Origin: Endomychus coccineus
Lineage: Eukaryota > Arthropoda > Insecta > Coleoptera > Endomychidae
Assembly: GCA_958510875.1 (NCBI GenBank)
Contig: OY294072.1
Location: 3,038,001-3,102,000 of the forward strand
Reading direction: 5' to 3'
Length of the DNA stretch: 64,000 bases
Shown here in pieces: positions 18,727-32,190 of the stretch. Below the pieces are notes generated by a model. It did no database searches, was not told the origin of the DNA, and worked only from the letters and a program-made list of their open reading frames with translations. Position 1 is the stretch's first letter; each line of letters begins with the position of its first letter. A program made the translations under genes and the position numbers.

Positions 18727-19016
18727 ACATGTTTACTTATGCTCCTCTAAATACTCCTAAGAAAATATACATTTACGTTGGTAAGTGTAACGAAAACACT
18801 TCGGTAGAAGACGTGGAAAAATACCTTCAATTGAAATACCCCGACTATACTTTTGGTGTAGAAAAGCTTACTTCCAAAGGTATTTATGTGTCCTTTTGTG
18901 TAACAGCAGATTACGATCTACTGGATACAATATGATACCACCTATTGGCCCAGTGGCTTTCTGGTCAAGAGGTTGAAATTTTTCTGTGAGAAAGGAACCA
19001 TACAATCAATCAGTTC
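18727..19016 (+). pseudogene. LINE ORF1 C-terminal fragment
   Basis: The fragment TPKKIYIYVGKCNENTS, VEKYLQLKYPDYTFGVEKL and GIYVSFCV matches the RRM-like C-terminal domain of insect LINE ORF1 proteins, which bind RNA. The expected following WPSGFLVKR motif lies in a shifted frame after 18930. The 5' part is absent. Confidence 0.6.
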
Positions 19017-21839
19017 CTTTAAATGAATCCTCAGTACATAAATCAGAGAAACATACTATTATTCATCTGAACATACAATCCTTAGCAAACAAAATTGATG
19101 AGCTTGAAGTCTTCATCTCGCAATACAACCCTATTTGTATCTGTCTGACCGAAACTTGGCTAAATAGTGGCTCTAAATTTATGAACTTTTCAAACTATAT
19201 TTCTGTTAGTAACTATTGCCGGCAATCAAATACACATGGTGGTGTGATTATTTACGTCAAAGATGTCTTAGAAGCAAAAAAAATCAATACTGCCAACCAA
19301 TTCAATATTGAAATGAATATAGAAAGTTGTGCTGTTCAAATAAATGTTGGAAATATTCAAATATGCGTTGTTGTAATGTACAGGCCTCCCTCGGGTGAGA
19401 ATGAATCATTCTTTGCCAATGCTTCAAGAATTCTAGATAAAGTTAATGAAAGATATGACTATTATTTTATGTGGCGATTTTAACATCGACTACAATTCAA
19501 ACACCTTAAATAAACAAATTTTAAATGATATGTTTGATTGCTATAAGTTCAACAATAAAGTACTAACTCCGACGAGATTCCATATTTGCAATGGTAATTT
19601 TGTCTCATCATCTTCAATAGATTATTTGCTAACAACACTGGACAACAATGACTTTGATGTCGAAAATGTAAATCCCAACTTATCTGATCATTTAGCGCAA
19701 ATTATGACTTTAAGTCTGAAAGTAAAGGCTAGCAGAGAATCACATGAACTTATTAGCCAAAGGGATTTATGTCAAAACAATCTAGTTAGTCTAAAACAAA
19801 TGTTACAATTAGAAAAATTGGAACACACACTTCAGTGAAAATGTAGAATTGGAATTTAACGAATTTCTGGAGACTCTTATCTGGTATTTTGATCTCTTTT
19901 GTCCAGTAAAACAAGTGTTAACAAATACAAATAAGAACCATTATCCATGGATATTCCTGATATCTTGAAAAAGCGAAGAGAATTAAAAGATCTGTACAAT
20001 GTAATGAGACATAACAATAGTACTGAAACTGTGAAACTGTACAAACATCAAAAGAAGCTATATAAAACTTTGATCAGAAAATCTAAAATAAAATACTATT
20101 CAAATATACTGGATAATACATCGAACAAGTCAAAAACAGTGTGGCAGTTAGTGAATAATAAAGTCAAACAAAAAAACAACATATGTATAAAATCTGACAG
20201 TGAAAGAGAGTGTAATTCAAAGGAAGTATCAGATTTATTTGGAGAATACTTCACTACTACATCTGACGTTAAAGTGAAACAACACTTTGGACCTAACATT
20301 TCAAAACAATGTAAAACAAGTGACATATTTCCTCATACAATGTTCTTTGAAGATATTTCTAGTGAAGAAATAAAATCCGCAATCATGGGACTCAAAAATA
20401 AAAAATCCAGTGGTGTAGATAACATTTCAGCTAAAGTTCTCAAATATATATGTGATGCTGTTGCTGAACCATTGATCTACTTGTTTAATCTGTCTATAAA
20501 ATCATGTAAATTTCCTAAATGCTTAAAACTAGGAATCATTATACACACATTTAAAAGCTGGGATGAATCGGATATTGGCAACTATAGGCCCATTTGCATA
20601 TTAAGTACATTTTCAAAAATATTAGAAAGAATTGTTTATGATAGGATGGTACATTACTTAGAACATTTCAATTTATTATCACCATTTCAACATGGATTTT
20701 GCAAAAATCAATCAACAAAAACGGCTTCGTTTAATCTAATTGAATTTGTCAATAAGGAAATTGATTCTCATAAAAAAGTGGCAACACTATTTTTTGATAT
20801 GTCATATGCATTTGACACAGTGAACATAGAATTTGTGATCTCAAAATTATATAACTTGGGTATACGGGATTTTCTATTAAACTGGCTGTAATCATTTTTA
20901 ACTGATAGGCAAATAGTAGTTTCAGCAAACGGTGTTCAATCTAAAAAATTTTCCTTAAATAGCGGAGTAGCCCAAGGTTCTGTATTGGGGCCTCTTATTT
21001 TCCTCATTTGTATCAACGATCTACCCTCAAATATTACTGTTGGGTTGCTTACCAAATTTGCAGATGATGTGTCAGTCAGCTTATCAGCGGACAGTATGGA
21101 GGAGCTACAAAAAGACATTGAACAGGCAATTATGGAACTCGAGACTTGGTGTCACAAAAATCAGTTACTACTGAATGAAAATAAAACAGTATGTATTCAT
21201 TTCGATAAAGATTACAATTTACTTTTAATTTCACAGATAAAAGAAGGTTGTAAATTTCCGGGGAGTCTCATAGATTATCGTTTAAGCTGGAATAAGCAAG
21301 TCGATCTTGTCTGTAATAAATTAAAAAGTGCTTACTACGCTCTGTTAAGGCTTAGAAATACCTTTGATAAATCATACCTACTTCAAATTTATTATGCACT
21401 GGCCTATTCTCACATAGCATACAATATTATCTTGTGAGGTAGAGCAGTAAACACAAGCGGGGTTTTCATATCACAAAAACGTCTTGGTAGGCTTGTATTT
21501 AACATGAAACGCAGAGAATCCTGTAAAACAATATTTCGCGACAACAGAATTTCAACCTTTCCCTCTATATTCATCTACAAATGTTCAGTATTTGTTTATC
21601 AAAATATGCATTTATCAAGTAGAAACAATATTAACCACGAATACAATACCCGACATGCTACAGATCAAGGGTCACGGTCCATAACAGTACCTTGTACGAG
21701 AAATCGCCATCGTCTGACAATATTTAACAATTTACCAGGAGAAATTAAACAATGTAGGTCAATGACAAGCTTTAAAAGAAAGATAAGAAACTTTCTTCTT
21801 ACAGAATCATTCTACTCAATTAGAGAATTTTTAGAATAA
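18986..21839 (+). pseudogene. LINE ORF2: endonuclease and reverse transcriptase, decayed
   Basis: An endonuclease domain from HLNIQSLANKIDELEVF and CLTETWLNSGS to VVMYRPPSGE; a frameshift near 19460 precedes LCGDFNIDYNS and SSIDYLLTT. The reverse transcriptase starts about 20340 (KKSSGVDNISAKVLKYI), with GNYRPICILSTFSKILERI, FFDMSYAFDTVN, GSVLGPLIFLICINDLPSN and FADDVSVSLS as the catalytic box. In-frame stops occur at 19836-19838, 20889-20891 and 21435-21437. It copies RNA into DNA by target-primed reverse transcription; this copy is dead. Confidence 0.85.
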
Positions 21840-22111
21840 TTGTTTTACAATATCTTGACATAACTTATTCAACATTCTAATTCAAATTATTTTTTCTAGC
21901 TACTTTTGAAATTATATTTCTCAAATTATTTATTTTACAAATGGATTTAATGTTTTTAAAACTGTAAATTTGATCTTATCTCTTAATTACTGTTAACTAC
22001 TGAAGTGTTTTAGTAAATCACGCTTATTAATGTATTTATGTTGATGACGTGTCTTATGTCATTTTTTATGATTTTGTGACGAAATGAATATTATTATTAT
22101 TATTATTATTA

Positions 22112-22386
22112 GGTATTAAATGCATACGCATATCACGCACCAAAACCGCCACAACATTATATTGTCTGTTAATCTGTGCCAACGCGCTGGTGGTCAATCT
22201 TGTTTTTAAGACAAAATCGATCAGCCGTTGTTTGTTCACAGCTTCAGTCAAATCTTGTTCGTGAAACTCAATTGCGTTGATGAGTTGCTCTGTCATCTCA
22301 TCTTTACCATCAAACTTTGGTAATAACTCTACTGCTGTTCTATAATCGAACCGCGACATCTTATTTAAAAACTGATCTGTAAGCAC
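22112..22386 (-). pseudogene. Gag N-terminal part of minus-strand LTR element
   Basis: MSRFDYRTAVELLPKFDGKD, then INAIEFHEQ, FVLKTRLTTSALAQI and VRDMRMHLIP are typical of an insect gypsy-like Gag N-terminal half. The frame is cut off where the LINE ATT tail begins at 22111 and continues on the other side of the LINE near 18704. Confidence 0.65.
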
Positions 22387-22740
22387 AAAACGGGATGTGT
22401 TCGAGAATGCATCGCTACAACCTTGGATTACATAATTTTAGTGGAGCATTAATGTTTTATAAGTAGCTGTGAACTTGACACCGATTTCATGTTTACTACA
22501 TTATAGAGATTACCTTGAAAAAAAAACAGTCGACATCAAATATTTCATTTTATTATAATAATTTGTAAGTTATTATATTTATTTGTATTATGTATCGTAT
22601 TACACTTACTCATATTAACACCGATACTGGAAAGAAAAGGATGATTTCAGAATCCAAATTTACGACAGGAGTGTTATTGTTGTTTGACGAATTTATTTAC
22701 TTTAGACATAGCAAATAAATTCTTTTCTCTGCAGGGAAGG
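22387..22740 (-). other. 5' untranslated leader of the minus-strand LTR element
   Basis: No coding signal. It lies between gag and the 5' LTR. No clear primer-binding site was recognised next to the LTR. Confidence 0.4.
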
Positions 22741-23068
22741 TTTAGGGAAAATATAGCGTAATATTTAAGTTACTATATTCATGCTGAATATGTATATATT
22801 ATGTGGAACAATTATTATCGATTCACTAAGCAGTACGTCACCCGTGACAAGAGGGGCGAACGTTACCTTTGAGGTAACACTTACATTGATAGATATAGAT
22901 GTTTCGATATTCTACCGAGGACGACATGGTACAATCCTGTCACGGGTACTTTTGACTTAGTGATGTCTTATTGTGTATCAGTGAATAAACCACCTTACCA
23001 CAACGTCATCTTTGATTCTGCGGTGTCCACGCAGAAATTTGAACATCATATAATCAAAAACCACCAAA
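22741..23068 (-). repeat. 5' LTR of minus-strand retrotransposon
   Basis: About 328 bp, a close direct repeat of 17298-17626 with scattered substitutions, showing that the element is not very recent. Confidence 0.78.
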
Positions 23069-26000
23069 CGCCAATATATGAAGCTAATGAAACGTCGATC
23101 TAGACGTTATACTAAAATCGTTATGAAAACAGCGATCGACATAAACTATCGGTCGGCATGTTCAGGAATATGTTCTCAATTTGAATATGGGACCAAAAAT
23201 GATTTTAGAATTCTTTCGGCTAAACGCGTACACCCCTGAATTAGAAGACGTCATATCTTCAGTTTTCGAGATAAACGCGACAATGTACGAAGCGAACGAA
23301 TCGTCGATCTAGACGTTTAAATTGGGTATACTAAAATCGTTATTAGAACAGCTATCGATATGAAACATGGGTCGGGATGTTCAGAAATATGTTTTGAATT
23401 TGAATCCGAGACTAGAAATGATTCTACAATTCTCTTGTCTAAACGCGTACACTACTGGATCTAAAGATGTCATATCTTCAGTTTTTGAGATGAACGAGAC
23501 AATGAACGCAGAGAACGAATCGTCGATATAGACAATCACATTGGGTATACTAAAATCGTAGCGAATGAATCGTCGATCTAGACGTTCACATTGAGTATAT
23601 TGAAATCGTAATAAGAACAGCTATCAACATGAACTATGGGTCGGGATGTTCAGAAATATGTTTTAAATTTGAATACGGAACTGAAAATGATTTTAGAATG
23701 CTTCCGACTAAACGCGTACACTCCTGGATTTGAAGATGTCATATCTTCAGTTTCCAAGATAAACGAGACAATGTACGGAGCGAACGGATCGACGATCTAG
23801 ACGTTTGAATTGGCTATACTAAAATCGTTGTAAGAACAGCTATCGACATGGACTATGAGTCGGGATGTTCAGAAATATGTTTTGAATTTCAATCCGAGAC
23901 TAGGAATGATTCCAGAATTCCTTTGGATGAACGCGCACACTCCTGGATCTGGAGATGTCGTATCTTCAGTTTCCGAGATAAACGTGACAAAGTACGAAGC
24001 GAATGAATCGTCGATCTAGACGTTTACATTGAGTATAATTGAATCGTTATTAGAACAGCTATCGACATGAGATACGGGTCAAGATGTTCAGAAATATGTT
24101 TTAAATTTGAATCCGAGACTAGAAATGATTTTAGAATTCTCTTGGCTAAACGCGCACACTTCTGGATCTAAAAAGGTCATATCTTCAGTTTTCGAGATAA
24201 ACGAGACAATCAACGAAGCGAACGAATCGTCGATCTAGACGTTCACATTGGGTATACTGAAATCGTAGCAAATGAATCATCGATCTAGATGTTTACATTG
24301 GGTATACTGAAATCGTTAATAGAACAGCTATCGATATGAACTATGGGTCAGGATGTTCAGGAAAATGTTCTAAATTTGAATATGGGACTAAAAATGATCT
24401 TAGAATTCTTCCGGCTAAACTCGTAAACTCCTGGATTTAAAGACGTCATATCTTCAGATTTCGAAACAAAACGAGACGATGTACGAAGCGAACGGATCGT
24501 CGATCTAGACGTTCACATTGGATATACTCAAATCGTTATCAGAACAGCCATCGACATGAACTATGAATTGTGATATCCAGAAATATGTTTTAAATTTGAA
24601 TCCGGGACTGAAAGCGATTTTATAATCCTCGTAGCTGAATGCGTACACTCCTGAATCTAAAGATGTCGTATCTTCAGTTTTCGAGATAAACAAGACAATG
24701 TACGAAACGAACGAATCGTCGATCTAGACATCCAAATTGGGTATACTAAAATCGTAGCGAATGAATCGTCGATCTGGACGTTCACATTGAGTATATTGAA
24801 ATTGATATAAGAACAGCTATCGATATGAACCATGGATCGGGATGTTCAGGAATATATTTTAAATTTGAATACAAGACTGAAAACGATTTCAGAATTCTTT
24901 CGACTGAACGCGTACACTCCAGGATTTGAAGATGTCATATCTCAGTTTTCAAGATAAACCAAACAATGTACGAAGCGAACGAATCGTCGATCTAGACGTT
25001 TAAATTGCGTATAATAAAATTGTTGTTAGAACAGCTATTACCATGAACTATGGATCGAGATGTTCAGAAATAAGTTTTAAATCTGAATCCGAGACTGAAA
25101 ATGATTTGAAAATCCTCTTGGCTGAACGCGTACCCTCCTGGATCTGGAGAAGTCATGTCTTCAGTTCTCGAAGTAAACGCGACAAAGTACGAAGCGAATG
25201 AATCGTCGATCTAGACGTTTACATTGTGTATACTAAAATCGTTATAAGAACAGCTACTGACATGAACTATGGGTCGAGATGTTCAGAAGAATGTTTCAAA
25301 TTTGAATCCGGGACATAAAATGATTTCGGAATTCTCTTGGCTAAACGCGCACACTCATAATTCTGGGGATGTCACAACTTTAGTTTTCGAGATAAACGCG
25401 ACAATGTACGAAGCGAATGAATCGTCGATCTAGACGTTTACATTGGGTATACTAAAATCGTTATAAGAACAGCTATTGACATGAACTATGGGTTGGGATG
25501 TTCAGAAATTTGTTTCAAATTTGAATCTGGCACTAAGAATGATTTAAGGATCCTCTTGGTTAAACGCGTACACTCCTGGATCTGAAGATGACATATCTCC
25601 AGTTTTCGAGATAAATTTGACAACGTACGAAGCGAACGAATCGTCGATGTAGACGTTCACATTGGGTACACTGAAATCGTAACGAATGAATCGTCGATTT
25701 AGACGTTCACATTGGGTATACTGAAGTCGTTATAAGAACAGCTATCAACATGAACTATGGGTCGGGATGTTCAGGAATATGTTCTACTTTTGAATACGGG
25801 ACTAGAAATGATTTTAGAATTCATCCGGCTCAACGCGTACACTCCTGGATTTGAAGACGTCATATCTCCAGTTTTCAAGATAAACGAGACAATGTACCAA
25901 GCGAACGAATCATCGATCTAGACGTTTACATTGAGTATACTTAGATCGTTATAAGAACAGCTATTGACATGAACTATAAGTCGAGATGTTCAGAAATACG

Positions 26001-29000
26001 TTTCAAATTTGAATCCGGAACTGAAAATGATTTTGAAATCCCCTTGACTGAAAGCGTTCAATCCTGGATCTGGAGATGTCATATCTTCAGTTTTCGAGTT
26101 AAACGCGACAAAGTTCGAAGCAAATGAATTGTCGATCCAGACGCTTACATTGAGACTATAATTGAATCGTCATTAGAACAGCTATCACCATGAAATATGA
26201 GTCGTGATGTTCAGAAATAGGTTTTGAATTTGAAACCGGGATTCAAAATGATTCTAGAATCCTCTTGGCTAAACGCGTATACTCCTGGATCTGAAGATGT
26301 CACATCTTCAGTTTTCGAGATAAACGTGACAATGTATGAAACGAATGAATCGTCGATCTGAACGTTCAAATTGAGAATATTGAAATCGTTATTAGAACAG
26401 CTATCAACATGAACTATGGGTCGGGATGTATAGAAATATGTTTTAAATTTGAATATGGGACTGAAAATTATTCAAAGATTCTTTGGACTAATCGCGTACA
26501 CTCCTGGATCTGTAGATGTCATATCTTCAGTTTTGAGATGAGCAAGACAATGTACGAAGCGAACGAATCGTCGATCTAGACGTTTACTTTGGGTATACTG
26601 AAATCGTTATAAGAACATCTATCGACATGAACTATGAGTCGGCATATTCAGAAATGTGTTTCAAATTTGAATTAGGGACTTAAAACTATTTTAGAAGCCT
26701 CTTGGCTGAACGGGTACACTCTTGGATCTGAAGATGTCATATCTTCAAATTTCGAGATAAACGCGACAATTTACAGGGTGAACGATTCGTCGATCTGGAC
26801 GTTTACATTGGGTATACTCAAATCGTTATTAGAACAGCTATTGACATGAACTATAAATCGGATTATTCAGAAATGTGTTTTGAATTCGAATCTGGGACTG
26901 AAAATGCTTTTAGAATCCCCTTGGCTGAACGCGTACACCCCTGGATCTGAAGATTTCATATCTTCAGTTCTCGAGATAAACGCGACAATGTACGAAACGA
27001 AGGAATCGTCGATCTGGACGTTTACATTGGGTATTTTTAAATAGTTATTAGAACATCTATCGCCATGAACTATGAGTCGGGATATTCAGAAAAATGTTTT
27101 AAATTTGAATTCGGAACTAAAAATGATATCATAATCCTTGTAGCTGAACGCGTACACTCCTGAATCTGAAGATGTCATATCTCCAGTTTTCGAGATAAAC
27201 ACCACAATGTACGAAGCGAACGTATCGTCGATCTAGACATTCACATTGGGTATACTAAAATCGTTATTAGAATAGCTATAGACATGAAATATGGGTCGGG
27301 TTGTTCAGGAAAATGTTCTAAATTCGAATCCGGAGATAGAAATGATTTTAGAAGTCTCTTGACTAAACGCGTACACTCCTGGATCTGAAGATGTCATATC
27401 TTCAGTTTCCGAGATAAACGAGACAATGTACGAGGCGAACAAATCGTCGATCTAGACGATCACATTGAGTATACTGGAATCGTAACGAATGAATCGTTGA
27501 TCTAGACGTTTACATAGGGTATACTGGAATCGTTATAAGATTAGCTATCGACATGAGCTATATGTCGGGATGTCCAGAAATATGTTTTATATTTGAATAC
27601 GGGACTAAAAATGATAGCTTTATTCTTTTCGACTAAACTCGTACACTCCCGGATTTGGAGATATATCTTCAGTTTTCAAGATAAACGAGACAATGTACGA
27701 AGCGAACGAATCGTCGACCTAGACGTTTACATTGGGTATACTCAAATCGTTATGAGAACAGCCATCGACATGGAGTATGGGTCGGGATATCCAAAAATAT
27801 GTTTTGAATTTGAATCCGTGACTAAAACTGATCTCATATTCCTCGTAGCTGAACGCGCACACTCATGAATCTGAAGATGACATATCTTCAGTTTTCGAGA
27901 TAAACACGACAATGTTTGAAGCGAACGAATCGTCGAACTAGTCGTTCACATTGAGTATACTAAAATCGTTTATTGGATCAGCTATCGACATGAAATATGG
28001 GTCAGGATGTTCAGAAATATATTTTGAATTTGAATCCGCGAATAGAAATGATTTTCGAATTCTCTTGGCAAACGCGTACACTCCTGGATCTAAGGATGGC
28101 ATATCTTCAATTTACGAGATAGATGAGGCAATGTACAAAGCAAACGAATCGTCGATCTAGACATTTACATTTGGTATACTCAAATCGTTATTAGAACAGC
28201 CATCGAAATGAACTATGGGTCGGTATATCCAGAAATATGTTTTACATTTGAATGCGGGACTAAAAATGATTTTATAATCCACGTAGCTGAACGCGTACAC
28301 TCCTGAATCTGAAGATGTCATATCTTCAGTTCTCGAGATGAACGCGACAATATACGAAGCGGAAGAATTGTCGATCTAGACGTTTACATTGGGTATATTG
28401 AAATCGTTATAAGAACCGCTATCGACATGAGCTATGGGTCGAGATGTTCACAAATATGTTTTAAATTTGAATACGGAACTAAAAATGATATCAAAATCCT
28501 CGTAGCTGAACGCGTACACTCCTGAATCTGAAGATGTCATATCTTCAGTTTTCGAGATAAACGCGACAATGTACGGAGCGAATGAATCGTCGTTCTAGAC
28601 GTTTACATTGGGTATACTGAAATCGTTATAAGAACAGCTATTGACATAAACCATGGGTCGGGATTTTCAGAAATATGTTTCAAATTCGAATCCGGGACTA
28701 AAAACGATTTTAAAATCGTCTTGTCTGAACGTCTACACTCCTGGATCTGGAAATGTCATATTTTCAGTTATTGAGATAAACGCAACAATATACGCACGAA
28801 TGAATCGTCGATCTAGACGTTTACATGATGTATACTAAAATCGTTATATGAACAGCTATCGACATGAACTATGGGTCGGGATGTTCAGAAATATGTTTCA
28901 AATTTGAATCTGGCACTAAAATGATTTTAGAATCCTCTTGGTTAAACGCGTACCCTTCTGGATCTAAAGATGTCATATCTTCAGTTTTTTAGAAAAACGC

Positions 29001-31551
29001 GACATTGTACGAAGCGAACGAGAAGTCGATCTAAACGTTTACATTGGGTATACTAAAATCGTTATAAGAACAGCTATTGACATGAACTTTGAATCAGGAT
29101 GTTCAGAGAAATGTTCTAAATATGAATCCGGGACTAAGATTGATTTCAGAATTCTCTTGGTCGAACGCGTACACTCATGGATCTGAAGATGTCATATCTC
29201 CAGTTTTTGAGATAAACACGACAACGTATGAAGCGAATGAAACGCCGATCTAAACGTTCACATTACGTATACTGAATTAGTTATAAAAACGGCGATCGAC
29301 ATGAACTATGGGTCGTGATGTTCAGGAATATGTTCTAAATTTGAATATGGAACCAAAAATGATTTTAGAATTCTTTCGGCTAAACGCGTACACCCCTGAA
29401 TTGGAAGACGTCATATCTTCAGTTTTCGAGATAAACGCGACAACGTACGAAGCGAACGAATCGTCGATCTAGACGTTTCAATTAGGTATACTAAAATCGT
29501 TATTAGAACAGCTATCGATATGAAACATGGGTCGAGATGTTCAGAAATATGTTTTGAATTCCAATCCGAGAATAGAAACGATTCTAGAATTCTCTTGGCT
29601 AAACGCGTACACTACTTGATCTAAAGATGTCATATCTCCAGTTTTCGAGATAAACGAGACAATGAACGAAGCGAGCGAATCGTCGATCTAGACGTTCACA
29701 TTGAGTATATTGAAATCGTAATAAGAACAGCTATCGACATGAACTATGGGTCGGAATGTTCAGAAATATGTTTTAAATTTGAATACAGGACTGAAAATGA
29801 TTTCAGAATGCTTCCGACTAAACGCGTACACTCCCGGATTTGAAGATGTTATATCTTCAGTTTCCAAGATAAACGAGACAATGAACGGAGCGAACGGATC
29901 GTCGATCCAGACGTTTGAATTGAGTATACTAAAAGTGTTGTTAGAACAGCAGCTATAGACATGAACTATGATTCGGGATGTTCAGAAATATGTTTTGAAT
30001 TTGAACCCGAGACTAGGAATGATTCCAGAAATCTCTTGGATAAACGCGTACTTTCCTGGATCTGGAGATGTCATATCTTCAGTTTCCGAGATAAACCTGA
30101 CAAAGTACGGAGCGAATGAATCGTTGATCTAGACGTTTACATTGGGTATGATTAAATTGTTATTAGAACAGCTATCGACATGAAATATTGTTCAAGATGT
30201 TCAGAAATATGTTTTAAATTTGAATCCGAGACTAGAAATGATTTTAGAATTCTCTTGGCTATACGCGTACACTCCTGGATCCAAAAAGGTCATATCTTCA
30301 GTTTTCGAGATGAACGAGACAATGTACGAAACGAACGAATCGTCGATCTAGACGTTCACATTGGGTATACTGAAATCGTAGCGGATGAATCGTCGATCTA
30401 GATTGTTTACATTGGGTATACTGAAATCGTTATAAGAACAGCTATCGACATGAACTATAGTTCGGGATGTTCAGGAATATGTTCTAAATTTGAATATGGC
30501 ACTAAAAATGATCTGAGAATTCTTCGGGCTAAACGCGTACATTCCTGGATTTAAATACGTCATATCTTCAGTTTTCGGAACAAAACGAGACGATGTACGA
30601 AGCGAACGGATCGTCAATCTAGACGTTCACATTGGGTATACTCAAAACGTTTTCAGAACAGCCATCCACATGAACTATGAGTTGGGATATCCAGAAATAT
30701 GTTTTAAATTTGAATCCGGGACTAAAAGCGATTTTATAATCCTCGTAGCTGAACGCGTACACTCCTGAATCTGAAGATGTCATATCTTCAGTTTTCGAGA
30801 TGAACGAGACAATGCAAGAAACGAACGAATCGTCAATCTAGACATTCACATTGGGTATACTAAAATCGTAGCGAATGAATCGTCGATCTGGACGTTCACA
30901 TTGAGTATATTGGGATCGTTATAAGAACAACTATCGATATGAAGCATGGGTCGGGATGTTCAGAAATATATTTTAAATTTGAATACGGGAATGAAAATGA
31001 TTTTAGAATTCTTTCGACTAAACGCGTACACTCCAAGATTTGAAGATGTCATATCTTCAGTTTTCTTGATAAACGAGACAATGTACGAAGCGAACGAATC
31101 GTCGATCTAGACGTCTAAATTGCGTGTACTAAAATCGTTGTTAGAACAGCTATCGACATGAACTATGAGTCGGGATGTTCAGAAATTTGTTTTAAATTTG
31201 AATCCACGACTGAAAAGGATTTTAGAATCTTCTTGACTGAACGCATACACTCCTGGATCTGAAGATGTCATACGTTCAGTTTTCGAGATAAACGTGACAA
31301 AGTGCGAAGCGAATGAATTGTCGAACTGGCGTTCACATTGGGTATAATAAAATAGTTATAAGAATAGCTATTACCATGAACTATGGATCGGGATGTTCAG
31401 AAATAAGTTTCAAATTTGAATCCGAGACTAAAAATGATTTAAAAATCCTCTTGGCTGAACGCGTACACTCCTGGATATGAAGATGTCATATATTGAGTTC
31501 TCGAGATGAACGCGACAAAGTACGAAGCGAATGAATCGTCGATCTGGACGT
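23069..31551. repeat. ~218-bp satellite array, main block
   Basis: About 38 head-to-tail monomers with the same landmarks as the first block. Several monomers carry an extra partial unit of about 48 bp that repeats the GAATGAATCGTCGATCTAGAC segment and GGGTATACTGAAATCGT, for example near 23560, 24265, 25690 and 30380. Every monomer has the short inverted repeat GAAGAT-GTCAT-ATCTTC. No gene was found; frames such as those near 27593, 28653 and 29746 are the repeat in translation. Confidence 0.93.
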
Positions 31552-31666
31552 TGTAACGAAGGGTCGTTACTAATTAATATTATTGCCCAAGTAAGTCACC
31601 TCTACCGAAATAAAGGAATCAAACTTTGTTACACTATGTGTATAAAAACACGACAGCAGAGTGTAG
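31552..31666 (+). repeat. Truncated 5' LTR of gypsy element
   Basis: Identical to the first 115 bp of the 3' LTR, up to GCAGAGTGTAG, then diverging into CCAAAAAGGGGGACTTTG. The rest of the LTR, with the downstream TATAAAAGG, and any recognisable primer-binding site are missing. Confidence 0.8.
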
Positions 31667-31763
31667 CCAAAAAGGGGGACTTTGAAAGAAAAAAAAAACC
31701 TATCAAAACTTGGAAAAAAAAATCTGGAAATTTTATTTTTGTGTCTTTGCCTTATAAAATGAG
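31667..31763 (+). other. Gypsy 5' leader up to the gag start codon
   Basis: A purine-rich leader without a frame of interest. It ends in AAATGAG, where the gag ATG (31759-31761) is part of the 6-bp sequence duplicated by Polinton B. Confidence 0.55.
31758..31763. other. Target site duplication of Polinton B, left copy (AATGAG)
   Basis: AATGAG occurs directly before AGTAGGTATC at 31764 and again at 44763-44768 after the inverse tip GATACCTACT. Six bases is the length made by Polinton integrases. Confidence 0.9.
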
Positions 31764-32116
31764 AGTAGGTATCGGGGCACCTTGGGCGGCCAGACAGAGA
31801 GCCTTATCAGATGTAGGCAACCAGTGATACACTCGTGCATGCGCGGTATGCCCAGACAGGTATCGGTAAGTACTGACCCTGTATTACCGGCCTGGGTAGA
31901 CGGTTAGGGTGTGGTCTCGCCTCTAACATCTAGGTGTTACCGGGTAGACGGTTAGGGTGTGGTCTCTGACCGCTAGGGGCCCTTCTGCTATGGTTGTATG
32001 ATGGAGACCGAGTAGTGGTAATCAGCCTGTATATACAAGATCGTTCAAGGTAGACAGCAAGCAATATGTGAGGTTAGGGAGAACTTCAATGTAAAGCAGC
32101 ATCAAAATATTTTTCT

Positions 32117-32190
32117 ACACACGGGAATCGAACCCGAGAAATGAAATCCAAAGCCAATTCCTTAACCGCTCAGCTATGGAGGAATTGAGA
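32117..32190 (-). other. tRNA-like Pol III promoter element in left TIR of B
   Basis: On the minus strand an A box TAGCTGAGCGGTTAAGG (32160-32176) and a perfect B box GGTTCGATTCC (32124-32134) stand at tRNA-like spacing, with CGGG/CCCG pairing around the T loop. The acceptor stem pairs poorly, so it is more likely a tRNA relic or SINE head than a working tRNA. The right arm has the same element at 44343-44412. Confidence 0.6.

Larger units (their letters stand above)
18705..22111 (+). mobile_element. 5'-truncated non-LTR retrotransposon (CR1/Jockey-like LINE)
   Basis: Inserted in opposite orientation to the gag gene it interrupts. It contains the end of ORF1, an apurinic-type endonuclease, a reverse transcriptase, and a 3' end formed of ATT trinucleotides (22089-22111). 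The left boundary near 18705 is where Gag homology stops. No clear target duplication was found. Confidence 0.8.
17295..23068 (-). mobile_element. Minus-strand LTR retrotransposon, gag-protease only, split by a LINE
   Basis: Near-identical direct repeats at 17295-17626 and 22741-23068 (TAGGGAAAATATAGC start, AATCAAAAACCACCAA end) flank gag and retropepsin sequence read on the minus strand. A possible 4-bp target duplication is ACGC (17291-17294 and 23068-23071). No reverse transcriptase or integrase remains, so the copy is a deletion derivative. A LINE is inserted within gag at about 18705-22111. The whole sits in the satellite. Confidence 0.75.

Noticed and set aside
23069..31551. Several 60-91-codon frames in the satellite
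   Set aside because: They occur at corresponding positions in diverged monomers and share no conservation at protein level; chance frames in a repeat.
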